Origin: Isoetes taiwanensis
Lineage: Eukaryota; Streptophyta; Lycopodiopsida; Isoetales; Isoetaceae
Assembly: GCA_021234155.1 (NCBI GenBank)
Contig: JAJEKV010000162.1
Coordinates: 1 to 64,000, forward strand
Length of the DNA: 64,000 nt
Reading direction: 5' to 3'
Shown here: piece by piece, positions 41,723-52,519 of the stretch
Position numbering within the stretch: the first letter of the stretch is position 1
Layout: each line of letters begins with the position of its first letter
Translations under genes and position numbers: made by a program
The notes under the pieces: model-generated
Told to the model about the DNA's origin: nothing
Database searches by the model: none
The model's input: the letters and a program-made list of their open reading frames with translations, nothing else

Positions 41723-44172
41723 GATAACAGAAAGATGCAGGGAGTCTCAAAAGCCGTGAGGAGAATTAAGATGATTGGAAGTCAGAGAAAGGGGAAAGTT
41801 GGCAAAAGACAGAGGGGGTACAAACGAATTATGCAGAGATGAAAATGACTTTCCAGGGACGTGATGGGACCCAAAAAATCCTAGATCTAAAGATGTAATG
41901 TAGATTACCTTACCTGCTTACCTCGATTTACCTCGATTTACGAGTCTGATCACGATCGAACCCTAGTTAGGGTTAAGCATGACCATGGTAGCGCTCCGCC
42001 TCCGCCCGAAATCACTATAGTTGATCTTCACTAGATATCTTCACTAGATGTGACAGATGTGAAAAATGCTCCTCCTATTCTATGATTGATTCTCTATTTC
42101 TTTCAGGTCAAAGAAACCTTCATCAAGGATGCTGGTGGTAAACCAATTGTCAAAACCAAGGACGTTATGAGGCTGGTTTATAAAGCCACATCATTGCACG
42201 AGTTCATGGTACATGCGGATAAGGTGATCAAGCAATTCATTCCTCACAATTACACTGCAAGGTGGCAAGCAGAACAGTTCAAATTGTGTTTGCAAACATT
42301 TCCTGAAGGTACCATTGTTTCTGTCATAGACTTCGCAGAAAATTACACATTTAAAATTCAGCAGGAGGTTCAGTCCATGCATTGGCACAATGATCAATGT
42401 TCCATACTTGTTCACATCACCTACAGGCATGCAAATAAAGAAGAGACTCCGAATATTTGTGTCAGTGACCGTAAGTTGGTTAAAGAAACACACTTCTATA
42501 TTTCTGATGACCGAGAACACGACACCTCCTTTGTGCAGCATTGCCTTCAGAAGCATGCTGAATTCTTGAGAAGTAAAGGTGTAAACATCTACAAGCATGT
42601 ATTCTGGTCAGACGGTTGCGCTACGCAGTTCAAGTCTTCCAGATGTTTCTATTACTTGGGCAGGTCCTTTCAATCCACTGGAAGGAAGATAGAATGGAAT
42701 TTTTTTGCATCTTGCCATGGCAAGGGGGAACATGGCTTGTAGGGGCTGTCATAAAGAGAATCTTGACCAGCGAGATGTTGAAGAGAGAAAGTATGCCTTT
42801 AAGGAATGCTGAGGATGCGGTGCAATTCTTAAATTGGTACTTCAAAGTGAAGGGCAGCAGCAAAGACAATATTATCTTATAAGGTATGAATTTTGTCTTG
42901 TGAACTTTACATGCGTGTACCCAACTTTGGGTTTTGCTAATGTGTTGATGTTTATATGTAGGTACTTTTGGCTTGTGAAGGTGGGAGAAGTGTGTAGAAC
43001 AATAAGATTTGACTGTGAAAATTTGAAGGGGACGTAAGAAAATACATACTATAAGACCATTCTGCCAAAACAGGCCCACAATGGTTGCTCACAAATTCTT
43101 GTCTTGCTTTTGTGCTAGTTGTTGGAAGGGGCTGTGGAATAGATGTAAGCATGCAAAAAGATTGGGACGATACACATATTCAGAGTTGAAGCCAGATACA
43201 TCGTACAAGGAAACATCTATAAACCATGTGCAATACGAAGGGGATAACCAGTGGAAGGCGGAGCTTGTAGAAGTTGGTGACAATTTTGCAATCAATGCAG
43301 AAGCCAACAATGAAGAAAATGCTGACTTTTGGATCGTCAAATGTTCTAAACCAAAGCACGTTGTGCAAAGCGCGTTCAAAGATTTTTGGGGCTCTAAGTT
43401 CAGTAGGCAGGAAGTCATTTTGACAGGTAAGTACTACAAGTGCATCGGCGAAGGTAAGTATGAGCTTCTAGACCATATGCCAGATGTCAATTGCTATTCA
43501 CATCTTGTAGTATGTGCAAAGATTGAATTGATTGCTGATGCAAATGATTGCAATTTGTACCATTTACCTTTGGAAGCACACGAACACATCATTAATTCGC
43601 TGCCACAAACAGACTCTGAAACATTGGCAAGTGGCATCGAGCAAATGAGGAAGAAGACCATCCAAAAAAAGAACATTTTAATGGCTGTTAGGAAGAAGGT
43701 TGTTGCGAGGAGAAGGAAGCCCAATGGCAAGAAAAGGTGTATGGTTCAAAAGAAAGGGATTGCAGGTGATAAAAGAAAGAGGGCGAGAAATCAGAAATGA
43801 GCCTATTACCAATTATGTTTCATGTATTTTGTGCTGTGGAAGTATTGCCTACACTTGCGGAGGCAAGTAAATGAGTGTACACAGGGATATGAGATTAATA
43901 TGACATATGTTTTCTTCTGATACTCTATTCAATGTGTATATTGCATGTCTCTAGTAATTTGGTATGTCGATGGCTCTGTTAGACATTCTTGTAAAGTTTG
44001 CAGTCCGGCTTTTTCATTCCATTCTGTATTTTGTTATGAGATATATGGTAAATGCAGAGTTTTGGAGAGATTTTGTGTGTTATATCAATCCAACCCTATG
44101 GCCAGGGTGTGGATTTGATGGGCGCTCACAGTTCGTTTGATAATATTATTTGTCATGATTTGATCTCATAGA

Positions 44173-44553
44173 ATGCTCCAAATGCTCAGAATGGGCAGGG
44201 CAGGGATGGCATTCTCTTCCTTTCAGAAATTGCAGCAGCCTTCACCACTGTGTGTTGCTGTTGTACCTGCTATGCAGCATGCGATGATTCAGAATATTTG
44301 CAATGAGATGGAAGAGGAGCATATGGTAGTCTCATGTGAGCGGAGTGCTGATTTCTACAAACAAGGTATACTCTATGATCTTTGCTTAAAAAACGTTCCA
44401 TTTGGTTGTTACCTTTGCTTAAAAAACGTCCCATTTGGTTGTTCACATGATGGGAAGTTGGAGGATCATCCTAACTGTGATGATTGTTTGGGGTACATTT
44501 CTCATCCTGATATTGAAGGATTAACCAGGCAGCTAAAGGTAGGTTACAGCTAA
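44173..44553 (+). CDS. Hypothetical ORF in the TIR transposon with an 11-codon tandem duplication
   Basis: 126 codons, not recognised. It contains CLKNVPFGC twice in a row (33-bp in-frame duplication near 44379-44440) and a Cys/His-rich part (DHPNCDDCLGYISH). It may be a downstream exon of the transposase transcript or chance. The stretch from 44560 to 45480 shows no other gene. Confidence 0.25.
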   Translation: MLQMLRMGRAGMAFSSFQKLQQPSPLCVAVVPAMQHAMIQNICNEMEEEHMVVSCERSADFYKQGILYDLCLKNVPFGCYLCLKNVPFGCSHDGKLEDHPNCDDCLGYISHPDIEGLTRQLKVGYS

Positions 44554-45520
44554 AGTTAAGTTACAGGTGTTTGCATTTGAGAAATCAAGTACTAATTGTT
44601 CTTGGAAAATATGACCATACAAATCTAGTTCCTAGTTCTGAAAGATGTTTGCTTATGTTGGGATAATTTCAAAACTATGCACGGTGTAATTGGCAGCATG
44701 ATTCGCTAGTATGTTCCTCTTGTAGAGTAGCTGGGTGTTTTGATTGGTTACCTCATGGAGCTCTACAATGGCAGTCTAACAGCTCATGGAGAATTTATCT
44801 TTACTCTTTTATATGGGACTATTACTTGTAAATACAGCCCTCATCAATAAATGTAGTTGCTGGCAAGAAGCTAAAATTGTATTCGATGTGTTGCCTAAAT
44901 TGTGCCTTGGTTGAAATTCTTTCAACATCGCTCCAGCTAAATTTACTTACTATGCAGTGTTAGATGCTGTGCTCATGCAATGGATCTGGGTGCTGTGGAA
45001 GCAAACACACGATACAGTATTGAAGTATAAAAGATGCAAGTTTGGTGTTCATAATCCCTGAGGCCAATGTTATATCATATGCTTATAACGTTATATGTCA
45101 TATGTTTAGGCCATGGAAGGGGCTGCTTTATTTTACCTCAAACTTGGCTTTGATGTATGATTCAGTCTATTCTTGCAAGATTGTAAGCAATAAGTATTTA
45201 TCCATTGGTTTCTTATGCATCATTGAGTAGTGACTATTTAGTTGCTGGTTGATTCATTCAAAGCAGAGTGCTTGTTAAGTTTGGAGCACTTAATCATACT
45301 TTGTGTTTTGTTCTGCTCAAAATGCAGAGTATTTGTTAGGCAACTGACTACTATGTGATGCCTTTTCATAGAATGGGAAAGATAAAGATTCAAATACAAT
45401 CAGTTGAGCATGTTTGCAGAAATGTCTCCAATGAAAAATAACAATCAAGTCTTTGGGTGTCTGCTGCAGCTGATCAACCTTTTACAATTTGACAACAAAT
45501 GCAATTCAATTTGACAGCAA

Positions 45521-45665
45521 ATCAACATTTTACCTTCACAAATTCAACTGAGAACTTTCACAAATGCAAATCAACATTTTTCCTTCACAAATTCAACTGA
45601 GAACTTTCACAAATGCAAATCAACATTTTACCTTCACAAATTCAAATGAGAACTTTAGAAGAACT
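45521..45665. repeat. Tandem repeat, 49-bp unit, about 2.9 copies
   Basis: Units start at 45521, 45570 and 45619 (ATCAACATTTTACCTTCACA...), differing by one or two bases. Noncoding, between the two convergent genes of the TIR transposon. Confidence 0.85.
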
Positions 45666-45879
45666 GTCAATTACCCATATTCTGCAATGCTCAAAATTCT
45701 GCAAGGACATAATATTCTGCAATGTTCAAAAGTACATGATAATCTGCAATGCTCGAACTGTCCAGTAGATACAACGCCATATAGTTTATAAACATGTTTT
45801 TAGACAAAATGCTACCAACACGGGTAGGTACAGAAGCCAAGAAGACAGATAAAACAAAAAAAAGGTGGACACTTGCTTT

Positions 45880-48267
45880 CTATTCGGCTGGTCTTTTCCC
45901 CTTTGTATACTCCTCCAAAGTTAAGTCGTCCTCGTCGTCAGTCTCTGTTTCAGAATCATTGTGGGCTACTTCCTTCTTCTTTTCTTTCAATGGAGATTGG
46001 ATCTCGTCAACGTCAGGTTTATCAGCGGGCTTTCGCACAAGGTTTACTATAGATGGCATGGTTTGTGGCAAATTGAGCACAGGAGGCACTGCATTGAACA
46101 TAGGATTGAAGCTACTGGAGGGAAACCAAAGGTTCTGCACCTGACTTGAATTCCATGATTCAGCATTTAAACTTGACAAACCTGCACAAAAGAAAACTAT
46201 TCAAGATACAGAATTAAAGAAACTTAATTTGTTGAATCAAACAATGCACACCTTGTTCATTTGATGGAATATCTTCATCTGGCACCTTCTTTTCTTGATC
46301 TGCTTGGGAAACCTCGTGCACTAAAACATCTTCAACCACTTTCTTTGCAACAGGTCCCTTGGTTTTTGCTCGTGTGCGCCTGCTCGGTCCCTTTGCTTTA
46401 GCTCATTTCATTGGACTCACAGGCGGTTGGAAACGCTTGGGTTTCTGGTTTTTCCTTCCAACTTTGGTAGCCTTGGGTGGTTCTGCAGCTGTTGGTGGTT
46501 GTATTGGTTCCTCTTGACTTGCTGCAGGTGGTTGCTCTCGTTCTTTCACACTCTTGTCTGATAAATAAAACCAGTTGTGTTAAGCATAGAATATGGAGTC
46601 AAAATTCTTATCATGTGTACCGAATTGACGACCGATCCACATGACGAGCATTTTTCTTCTAATACGCTACAACCTGCTGCACTTGTCTGCTTTTCTTTAT
46701 CTTGACAACAACAAATACAAATACAAATACATTAGAAGCCAAGAAATACACAAAAAAAATACAAGTAACAAATGCATTGGTACAAGGAATTTGATTTAAA
46801 AATTATTACCTGCTTTTTGGGAAACCTTGGCGCGTGTTAGTGGCACCCTTCTAACTTCCAATTTTGCAGGTAATTTGAACTCAGATTCTTGGTCTTCATT
46901 ACTCAAGGTATTTTCTAAACTGTTGTCAACATCGACATCATCTACTATTTTCTGAGGCACATAATTCATGTACCCTAACTCTAGAAACAGATTTTCAGGG
47001 ATATTGGCCTTGCACACATGACATTGCAACTTCTCAATGCACAATTGGAAGCAAAATAAGTGGAACTTGTGGCCACAAAGCAATCAGACATGCAGTTCAT
47101 AATCTGAACAAAATGCCATTCCACAAACCAAGCAGCCACTCACACCATCAGCAAAAGGCCAATTACCTGCACAAGGATTGATAAAACTTGCACCAACATA
47201 ATTGTCTCGAAGATGTTTCAAGCTAATACATTTCTGTTGCAGATCAACTGTGGCCTCTTTTTTAATGTTTATCAGCATGTTCAACCTATTAATTTCCTGT
47301 TCTATTGCAACTCTGTCATCAGCCTCTTCTTTCCTTTTCAGCAGGGTTAGCAAAGAAAGGCCTAACCTATTTTCTTCATCACTCAATTGCTTCAAGGCAA
47401 CTTCTTCTTACGGAGAAATTATCAGAAGATCTTCTATTTTATCTTTTTACCTCTTTTATATCCTTGCATAGGCAAGAGGCAGATAGATCAAGACCCAATA
47501 AAACACCATTGGTAGTAATTCTATGTGTTTCTTTCTGTTTTAGCTGTTCCTCTAACACAGTCAGCTCGTCACTAAACATATGCATATCTGCCTCCAAACA
47601 AGATAAAGCACAAGAAATATGCTTCACACTAGACTCATAATGGTTGCTTCTTTTATGGTTTGTTCTTTTAGAATCTTTGCAAAGAGTCGGGCAACAAATC
47701 GTGCCCAATTAATTTTAAAACTACGGGTTTGCAAAGTGCCCTTCTAGTATCTTTGCCATGCAAACCCTTTGGCAAATTGTGTTCTTGCCTCTTTGTTTTT
47801 AAACCATCTTGATAGATTTTAGTTACCGGATCATGAAGCTCATCCGCAAATTGAGGACGGATTTGATGGAGCTTTATCTTTCCCTCCTTCAAGTCCCGAC
47901 CGCCACACACTTAAAAATCATCGTGGTGCATTCATCTTTCCTCAAAGAACTCGGATCCCTTCCTTCATTAGGCAAGCACCTGTACACATTGAATTCTTCT
48001 ACAGAATTTGCAAACCGCATTATCTGCTGCAAAGAAATAAAGCAATCGATTAAACTGAACCTATCGGAAATTTATGGGCTAATATTCAAAAGCAAAAGCG
48101 AGAAAAGGCTTAAAGTAAGGCATGCAAACCTTTCCGGCCATGTCGCCACTCTCTTGGAAATGAAAAGGCAATGCATAATCCATAGGGCTCAAAACCATGT
48201 CCAAATTTTTGGGCGATGCATCCAATGATGGAAATCTGTCACTAAGGACAGCCATGATGAAAATCAT
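45880..48267 (-). pseudogene. RING-finger/coiled-coil protein gene of the TIR transposon
   Basis: Likely start ATG 48267 (MIFIMAVLSDRFPSLDASPK). A donor after GDMAGK (near 48130) joins an acceptor TTTCTTTGCAG near 48027, giving QIMRFANSVEEFNVYRCLPN. Then, after a frame slip near 47895, come GRDLKEGKIKLHQIRPQFAD and a basic segment. A helical, coiled-coil-like part (47708-47200) follows. Next is a RING-type cluster: CLVCG, then CGHKFHLFCFQLCIEKLQCHVC (47140-46990), broken by an in-frame TGA at 47084-47086. The tail (46560-45880) is basic, then acidic (SETETDDEDDLTLEEYTKGK). Convergent with the transposase gene and inside the same TIRs. Function unknown; RING domains usually act in ubiquitin ligases. 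Confidence 0.6.
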
Positions 48268-48426
48268 CTGCTTGGTTGCAGAGATCGGAGCGCCCGTAAA
48301 ACGCGTGCTTCGGAGGGGCTCGATTTGAAACCCTAAAATTCGAATTCTGACGGGCTCGACTAAAAAAAACCCACGTTCAAAAAATTGAGTTCCAGGGTGC
48401 TTAGGGGGTGCTTGGCTGGCGCAAAT

Positions 48427-48453
48427 ATGCCCCCCACCTGCACGCTTTGACCC
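48427..48453 (-). repeat. Right terminal inverted repeat of the TIR transposon
   Basis: Ends GCACGCTTTGACCC, followed by ATTG. Reverse complement aligns to the left TIR without gaps. Confidence 0.75.
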
Positions 48454-48608
48454 ATTGCCTCCTCTGTATAACCGTACTGAATATATGCTGCCATGATTGT
48501 GTTCCAAGATGCTACATTTGGCAACGGCATTTGTTGAAACAATTGAAGGGCTTCCAAAACATACAGTATTATTTTATTATATAGGATGAACGTTTCGGTT
48601 CGCAACAA
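48454..48608 (-). pseudogene. PLS-class PPR fragment, copy B, 5' portion
   Basis: ATG 48608: MLRTETFILYNKIILYVLEA, then NVASWNTIMAAYIQYGYTEEA, then cut by the TIR transposon. The rest is at 32029-32692. No obvious organelle-targeting peptide precedes the first repeat; the first codons are antisense to sequence just upstream of the kinesin exon. Confidence 0.8.
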
Positions 48609-48635
48609 CTACTATTCAAGGACAGTCTTTCGCTC

Positions 48636-49765
48636 TGAAATATCATCACAGGGTTATGGCAGATGTATAAAGCAGGAAAGCCCTCAAAGCCTGACATGGC
48701 TAGGATCACCAGAAAGCCGCTTTACATTTGATCATGTTGTCCGTGAAACTATTACACAGGAATCCTACCTGCACGCTTAGAGCAATACACGTGCGCAAGC
48801 ATACCGTTCTACTCTTAACATTGTATTATTTTTCAGAATTTTACACTTGATAAAGCAACTTATTGATGATTTCTTTTACAGAGGACATATGGTTTTGCTT
48901 GCGTTACCCTTGGACTTTTCTGCTCCATTTTGGTAAGTCTTGGTTCTCATAAAGCTGAAACTATTCTCTTGAAGTAGAATTCCCTTTTATTTGCAACATC
49001 TGGCTTTAAGAGGTTGTATCTCATAACTTCCAAAACATTTTATTTATTTAGGGCAATGTTGTGATAATTTTTGTAGCCTTTTGAAAGGTTGAAAAGTCTC
49101 TACTTATGAATAAATCCTGAAATTTATTTGCCAAGTTAACTGTCATTATATTATGTCATCTTTTGCAGCTAATGGTAGCCATAATATCATTTCTAAGATT
49201 ATACCATTGTTATTAGTAAGCAACATTGGTCTTCTTGAGGCCTTTGAAGTTTGTTGTTACGTATACGGTGGGGAATGCTTTTTAATGTGGCTGATTTGCA
49301 ATGGTGGAGAATTGCATGTCAGGATATAATAGTTGCATGTTTGCTTATGGTTCAGGTGAGCATCTATTATTATATTACCAACTACAAAATTACATGTGTT
49401 CAACTGATTGATCCATCCCAGCTGTGCAGATTGTTAGTGGAAAAAATCCACACCATGCTTGGAAATATGGGTGGCTTAGATAAAATGACAAACGGGGGAT
49501 GACACCACAAGTTTTCGAGTATTTATTTTCAAGGATAAAGTAGGTGAGAGATGTATCAACAACTGCCAATCATTTTGCTCTCATCAATGAAATAGAATGA
49601 GGCTCACATCATTTACACCATTTATGTGCAAGAAGAAGCGCGGGCACAAGAACATCTGAAATATATTTTTAAATGTTCAGTTTTGGAAATCTACAATGAA
49701 TAAATAACTGACCTTCTAGAACGATATTCCACCAATCCACATGTATGATTAGAAGAATAAGGTCT
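48636..49765 (+). pseudogene. Kinesin-12 motor-domain fragment, copy B
   Basis: The first piece (48636-48765) encodes QGYGRCIKQESPQSLTWLG, then SPESRFTFDHVVRETITQES, typical of the N-terminal strand region of plant kinesin-12 motors. After intron-like sequence, 49295-49352 encodes MVENCMSGYNSCMFAYG before a GTGAGC donor. Next 49430-49540 encodes the P-loop region (THTMLGNMGGLDKMTNGG) and then FEYLFSRIK in another frame. Finally 49655-49765 encodes KYIFKCSVLEIYNE, a stop, then ITDLLERYSTNPHV. Introns are retained; a frameshift in the P-loop codons and several stops make it non-functional. The parent gene acts on phragmoplast microtubules. Confidence 0.8.
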
Positions 49766-51216
49766 TAAAGCACCATCTAGGATGCCATGCTTGATCCCTT
49801 CCGCTGCCTTTCTTCTGCTGGCTACCGCCCGATCCCCCTGAAGCTAGCTATGGCTGGAAGAGCAGCATATGATGTTTGCTGGCATCGCTGCAGTCTGTGC
49901 TGCAGCATGACTAGATTGAGAAAGAAGGGCACTTTTATCTGTGCCATAACTCTTGCCAAGCATGTATGTCTCGGAGTTTTAGGGTGGTTTTGGATGTGTA
50001 ACTTCTTTGGTAGCATTCTGGATGTGCCGAAACTGCAAGAAACTGCAAGTAACTCAGAGATCTTTGGCCTAATTTCTGCCTAATCCAGGCTTCCAGGCCA
50101 AACAATTGATATTTAAGCAGAGCGACTTGCCATCACCATCAGGTATTTCAACTCCTCCAACACAAGCACAACAGATGTTCAGCACAGCTTTCTGTGCTTC
50201 AGAGCTGCATTGTAGAGACAAGTCTGCATTGTAGAGACAAGTCTAAGTTCACTATTTAGAAAATAATACAAGCAGATGCAGATGCAGGTCTTAAACTCTT
50301 CTGAAAGCAGATATGATGACAAAGCAGGTTGTGGCTTTCTTTTCTCCATTCACTCAAAGGTACATACTTGCATTCGACCATTCTTAATCTCTACATTATT
50401 TCATACGTTGTAGGCCTTTTGCAAAATGAATTTTTGTAGTAGATACTTTATGGACTAAAGAGACAACTTGATTCGTCCCACCAATGAAGCTCTGCTATTC
50501 GGAAGGATATTATATTAAGTCTGGTTTAATATAATGCATCAAGGTTCAATTTCAAGCAAGCACATGATGAGATAGCTTGGTTGCAGGTTCCCAAGTCTCA
50601 AAAGGGAATACATCCACTACGTAGATCAAGAAGATCTTGACCGGGGCATAACAGGAAGGCAAACCAAAAGGGGACCTACAATTTTCAATTCCTGTTCAAA
50701 AATACGAAAATTCTTATTCTCGATTTTCCATGCTATAAGCTACAACTACAACTACAAGCCATGTTCTTTTCCAACTACAACTTTATACTTAAATAATTGT
50801 ATTTCCATATCCTTTTTTAACAACTACAACGATAGTAAAGGATGTCAAACTACAACGATAGTAAAGGATGTAACTACGTGTGATGTGGATAAAAAGACAA
50901 CCACATGAACAAGGTCACACTAAATAATGCAATACGTGCAATAAATGCAATGCCTTCAAAGGCTTACATGGGTGTTGTGCACATTCATACACAAGCAACA
51001 AAAATGGAATAGACGTTTTGTAGCCAGAAGACATCCATATTCATATACAAGTAGCAAGAAAGAACACAATAGAAGGAAAAGTGACTATACGAGATTAGAT
51101 ACACAACATCAACAACTCATAAACATAGCCACTTGCAATCTGACTTCGAAATGATCCAATGACCGAGAAGTTATCATACGCAAATGCACATTCTCAACAT
51201 TTATAAGTTCCCATAT

Positions 51217-51245
51217 GCCCAAACTCTTATTTGGGCAATTACTAG
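51217..51245 (+). repeat. Helitron B 3' terminus (variant hairpin plus CTAG)
   Basis: GCCCAAA (51217-51223), loop CTCTTA, TTTGGGC (51230-51236), AATTA, CTAG. The stem differs from that of C and D at positions on both arms, so pairing is kept. Confidence 0.75.
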
Positions 51246-51799
51246 TCTTATATTATAATGTTATTGTGTAAGTGTTGGACCCAGCCCTAATTTGGGCGGC
51301 CCAGATTTTACCTCCGATTTGACAGTCGAGATCAAGCCCTCGATCGGGGGTTTTGCTTCCTCCCCAATTCATTCCAATCCGGCAGGACCAGCTTCATCAC
51401 GAATGGGAAGGAGCGGCCCGGTTGGGAATCCTAGGGGAGCTTCTGTGTGGGCGCCCAGAAGGAGACAATGCAGTTTGGTCTAAAACAATAAACAAACAAA
51501 GGGCTTTGGCGACCGCGGGCACAGGCGACCGCGGGCACGATCCGGTAGGACTCATTACGCTTGGTGATGGTGGCTCGGGCCGAAGGTCGCTAAGAGAGTA
51601 ATCGGTGTGTGTGGTCGTTTATGCTCGGAGATCAAACAGATTTTTTGATTGTAGAGCTTCGGATGTTAAATTGCTACAATTTTTGCGGGGTTTCGATGTT
51701 TTTGCATTTGAAAGCTTGCCTTCGAATAGGGAGTCTATGGCATATTGGGATTGCTTTTGCTCCCAGGGCGGGCACATGCATCAAGAACTCCAACGAAAG

Positions 51800-52492
51800 T
51801 TATAGCATCGACGTTATCCTTTTCGATTGCATATGCTCAAAAACTAGCGGCGCTTCCTTCCCTTGATTATGGTTAGCATATGCAATGATCAAAGTGTTCC
51901 ATGATATTACATCCCTCACCGTCATTACATCAAATATTCTATGTGAGTCATGCGGATAACTGGATTTTCCATACATATTAGAAAGAGCATTGCATAGAAC
52001 GATGTCTTTCTCCAAACCATAAGTCAAAATCAAGCGGTGAAGTTGTCGACCTTCACTGGTCTTTGAGATCTTAACACATGCCTCAAGAACTACTAAGAAT
52101 ATGACCCTATTAGGGATCAAGCCTTGCAGATGCATTTCTCTAAATAAATGGAGGGATTCTCTGTTAAGGCCTTGCTGGGCATAAGCAGCAATCATGGTGT
52201 TCCATGATACCTTATCCCTTTGAGGCATGTCCTGGAAGAACTGCACTGCCTTTTCAAAATGCCCATTTTGTGCATATGCAGCAAGGATTGTATTCCATGA
52301 AATAGTATCTCTTTCAGGCATCACATGAAACATCTGTATTGCCTCCTCTGTATAACCGTACTGAATATATGCTGCCATGATTGTGTTCCAAGATGCTACA
52401 TTTGGCAACGGCATTTGTTGAAACAATTGAAGGGCTTCCAAAACATACAGTATTATTTTATTATATAGGATGAACGTTTCGGTTCGCAACAA
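51800..52492 (-). pseudogene. PLS-class PPR fragment, copy C (most complete, 230 codons)
   Basis: ATG 52492. After a short leader come S-type NVASWNTIMAAYIQYGYTEE, S-type DTISWNTILAAYAQNGHFEK, P-type DKVSWNTMIAAYAQQGLNRE, L-type RVIFLVVLEACVKISKTSEG, S-type DIVLCNALSNMYGKSSYPHD and P-type DVISWNTLIIAYANHNQGKE. It then stops at 51800, where copy B continues a few more residues. E and DYW domains are missing and no transit peptide is evident, so it is a truncated piece of a land-plant PPR gene. The open frame is long, but its location inside a Helitron argues for capture. Confidence 0.85.
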
Positions 52493-52519
52493 CTACTATT
52501 CAAGGACAGTCTTTCGCTC

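Larger units (their letters stand above)
34892..42011 (-). mobile_element. L1-clade LINE, near full length
   Basis: Flanked by a 17-bp duplication (34875-34891 and 42012-42028). It ends in a 34-nt poly(A), seen as poly(T) at 34892-34925, and lies in an intron of the transposase gene. Gene order on the minus strand: ORF1 (RRM/zinc-knuckle type), then ORF2 (APE endonuclease, RT, Cys-rich tail). Length is about 7.1 kb. Both ORFs have frameshifts, so it is dead. Confidence 0.95.
32958..43800 (+). pseudogene. Multi-exon DDE-type transposase of the TIR transposon
   Basis: The first exon (32958 to about 33997, one frameshift near 33800) encodes an acidic N-terminus, a basic cluster (RRRIQRAKKRKRQSE), and a segment ending RLSDEDREKVYNFWVSETRV. 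Intron 33998-34062 (GT..AG). The exon 34063-34497 gives HPSMKIGLRLFESLKPKF and a Cys-rich part (CQCKCVVCGPGPIC, CNRCGLKSFNKC). The intron 34498-42106 holds the L1. The next exon, from 42107, gives VIDFAENYTF, HVFWSDGCATQFKS and FFASCHGKGEH, candidate first, second and third acidic sites; the frame breaks just after HGKGEH near 42735. Intron about 42883-42960. The tail (43081-43800) has CASCWKGLWNRC, a BAH-like FWIVKCSKPKHV..VILTGKYYKC and a very basic end. The pattern recalls uncharacterised transposase-like proteins common in animals. It is broken by at least three frameshifts. Confidence 0.75.
32697..48453 (+). mobile_element. 15.8-kb TIR DNA transposon of unassigned superfamily (with nested L1)
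   Basis: Left end GGGTGAAAGCGCATAGGTGG and right end, reversed, GGGTCAAAGCGTGCAGGTGG form imperfect TIRs of about 27 bp. They are flanked by ATTG on both sides (32693-32696, 48454-48457); the empty site is present in Helitron C. Without the L1 it is about 8.6 kb. It encodes a multi-exon DDE-like transposase on the plus strand and a RING/coiled-coil gene on the minus strand. The TSD length (3-4 bp) and protein motifs do not let me name a superfamily; the remembered 3-4 bp TSD of Academ is the nearest match but is not proof. Confidence 0.8.
48454..51245 (+). mobile_element. Helitron B, right part with 3' terminus
   Basis: Resumes Helitron B after the TIR transposon. Collinear with Helitron C over almost its whole length. 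It ends with hairpin GCCCAAA-CTCTTA-TTTGGGC, AATTA, CTAG (51242-51245), directly abutting the start of Helitron C. It contains the PPR 5' end (minus strand) and kinesin exons (plus strand). Confidence 0.7.
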
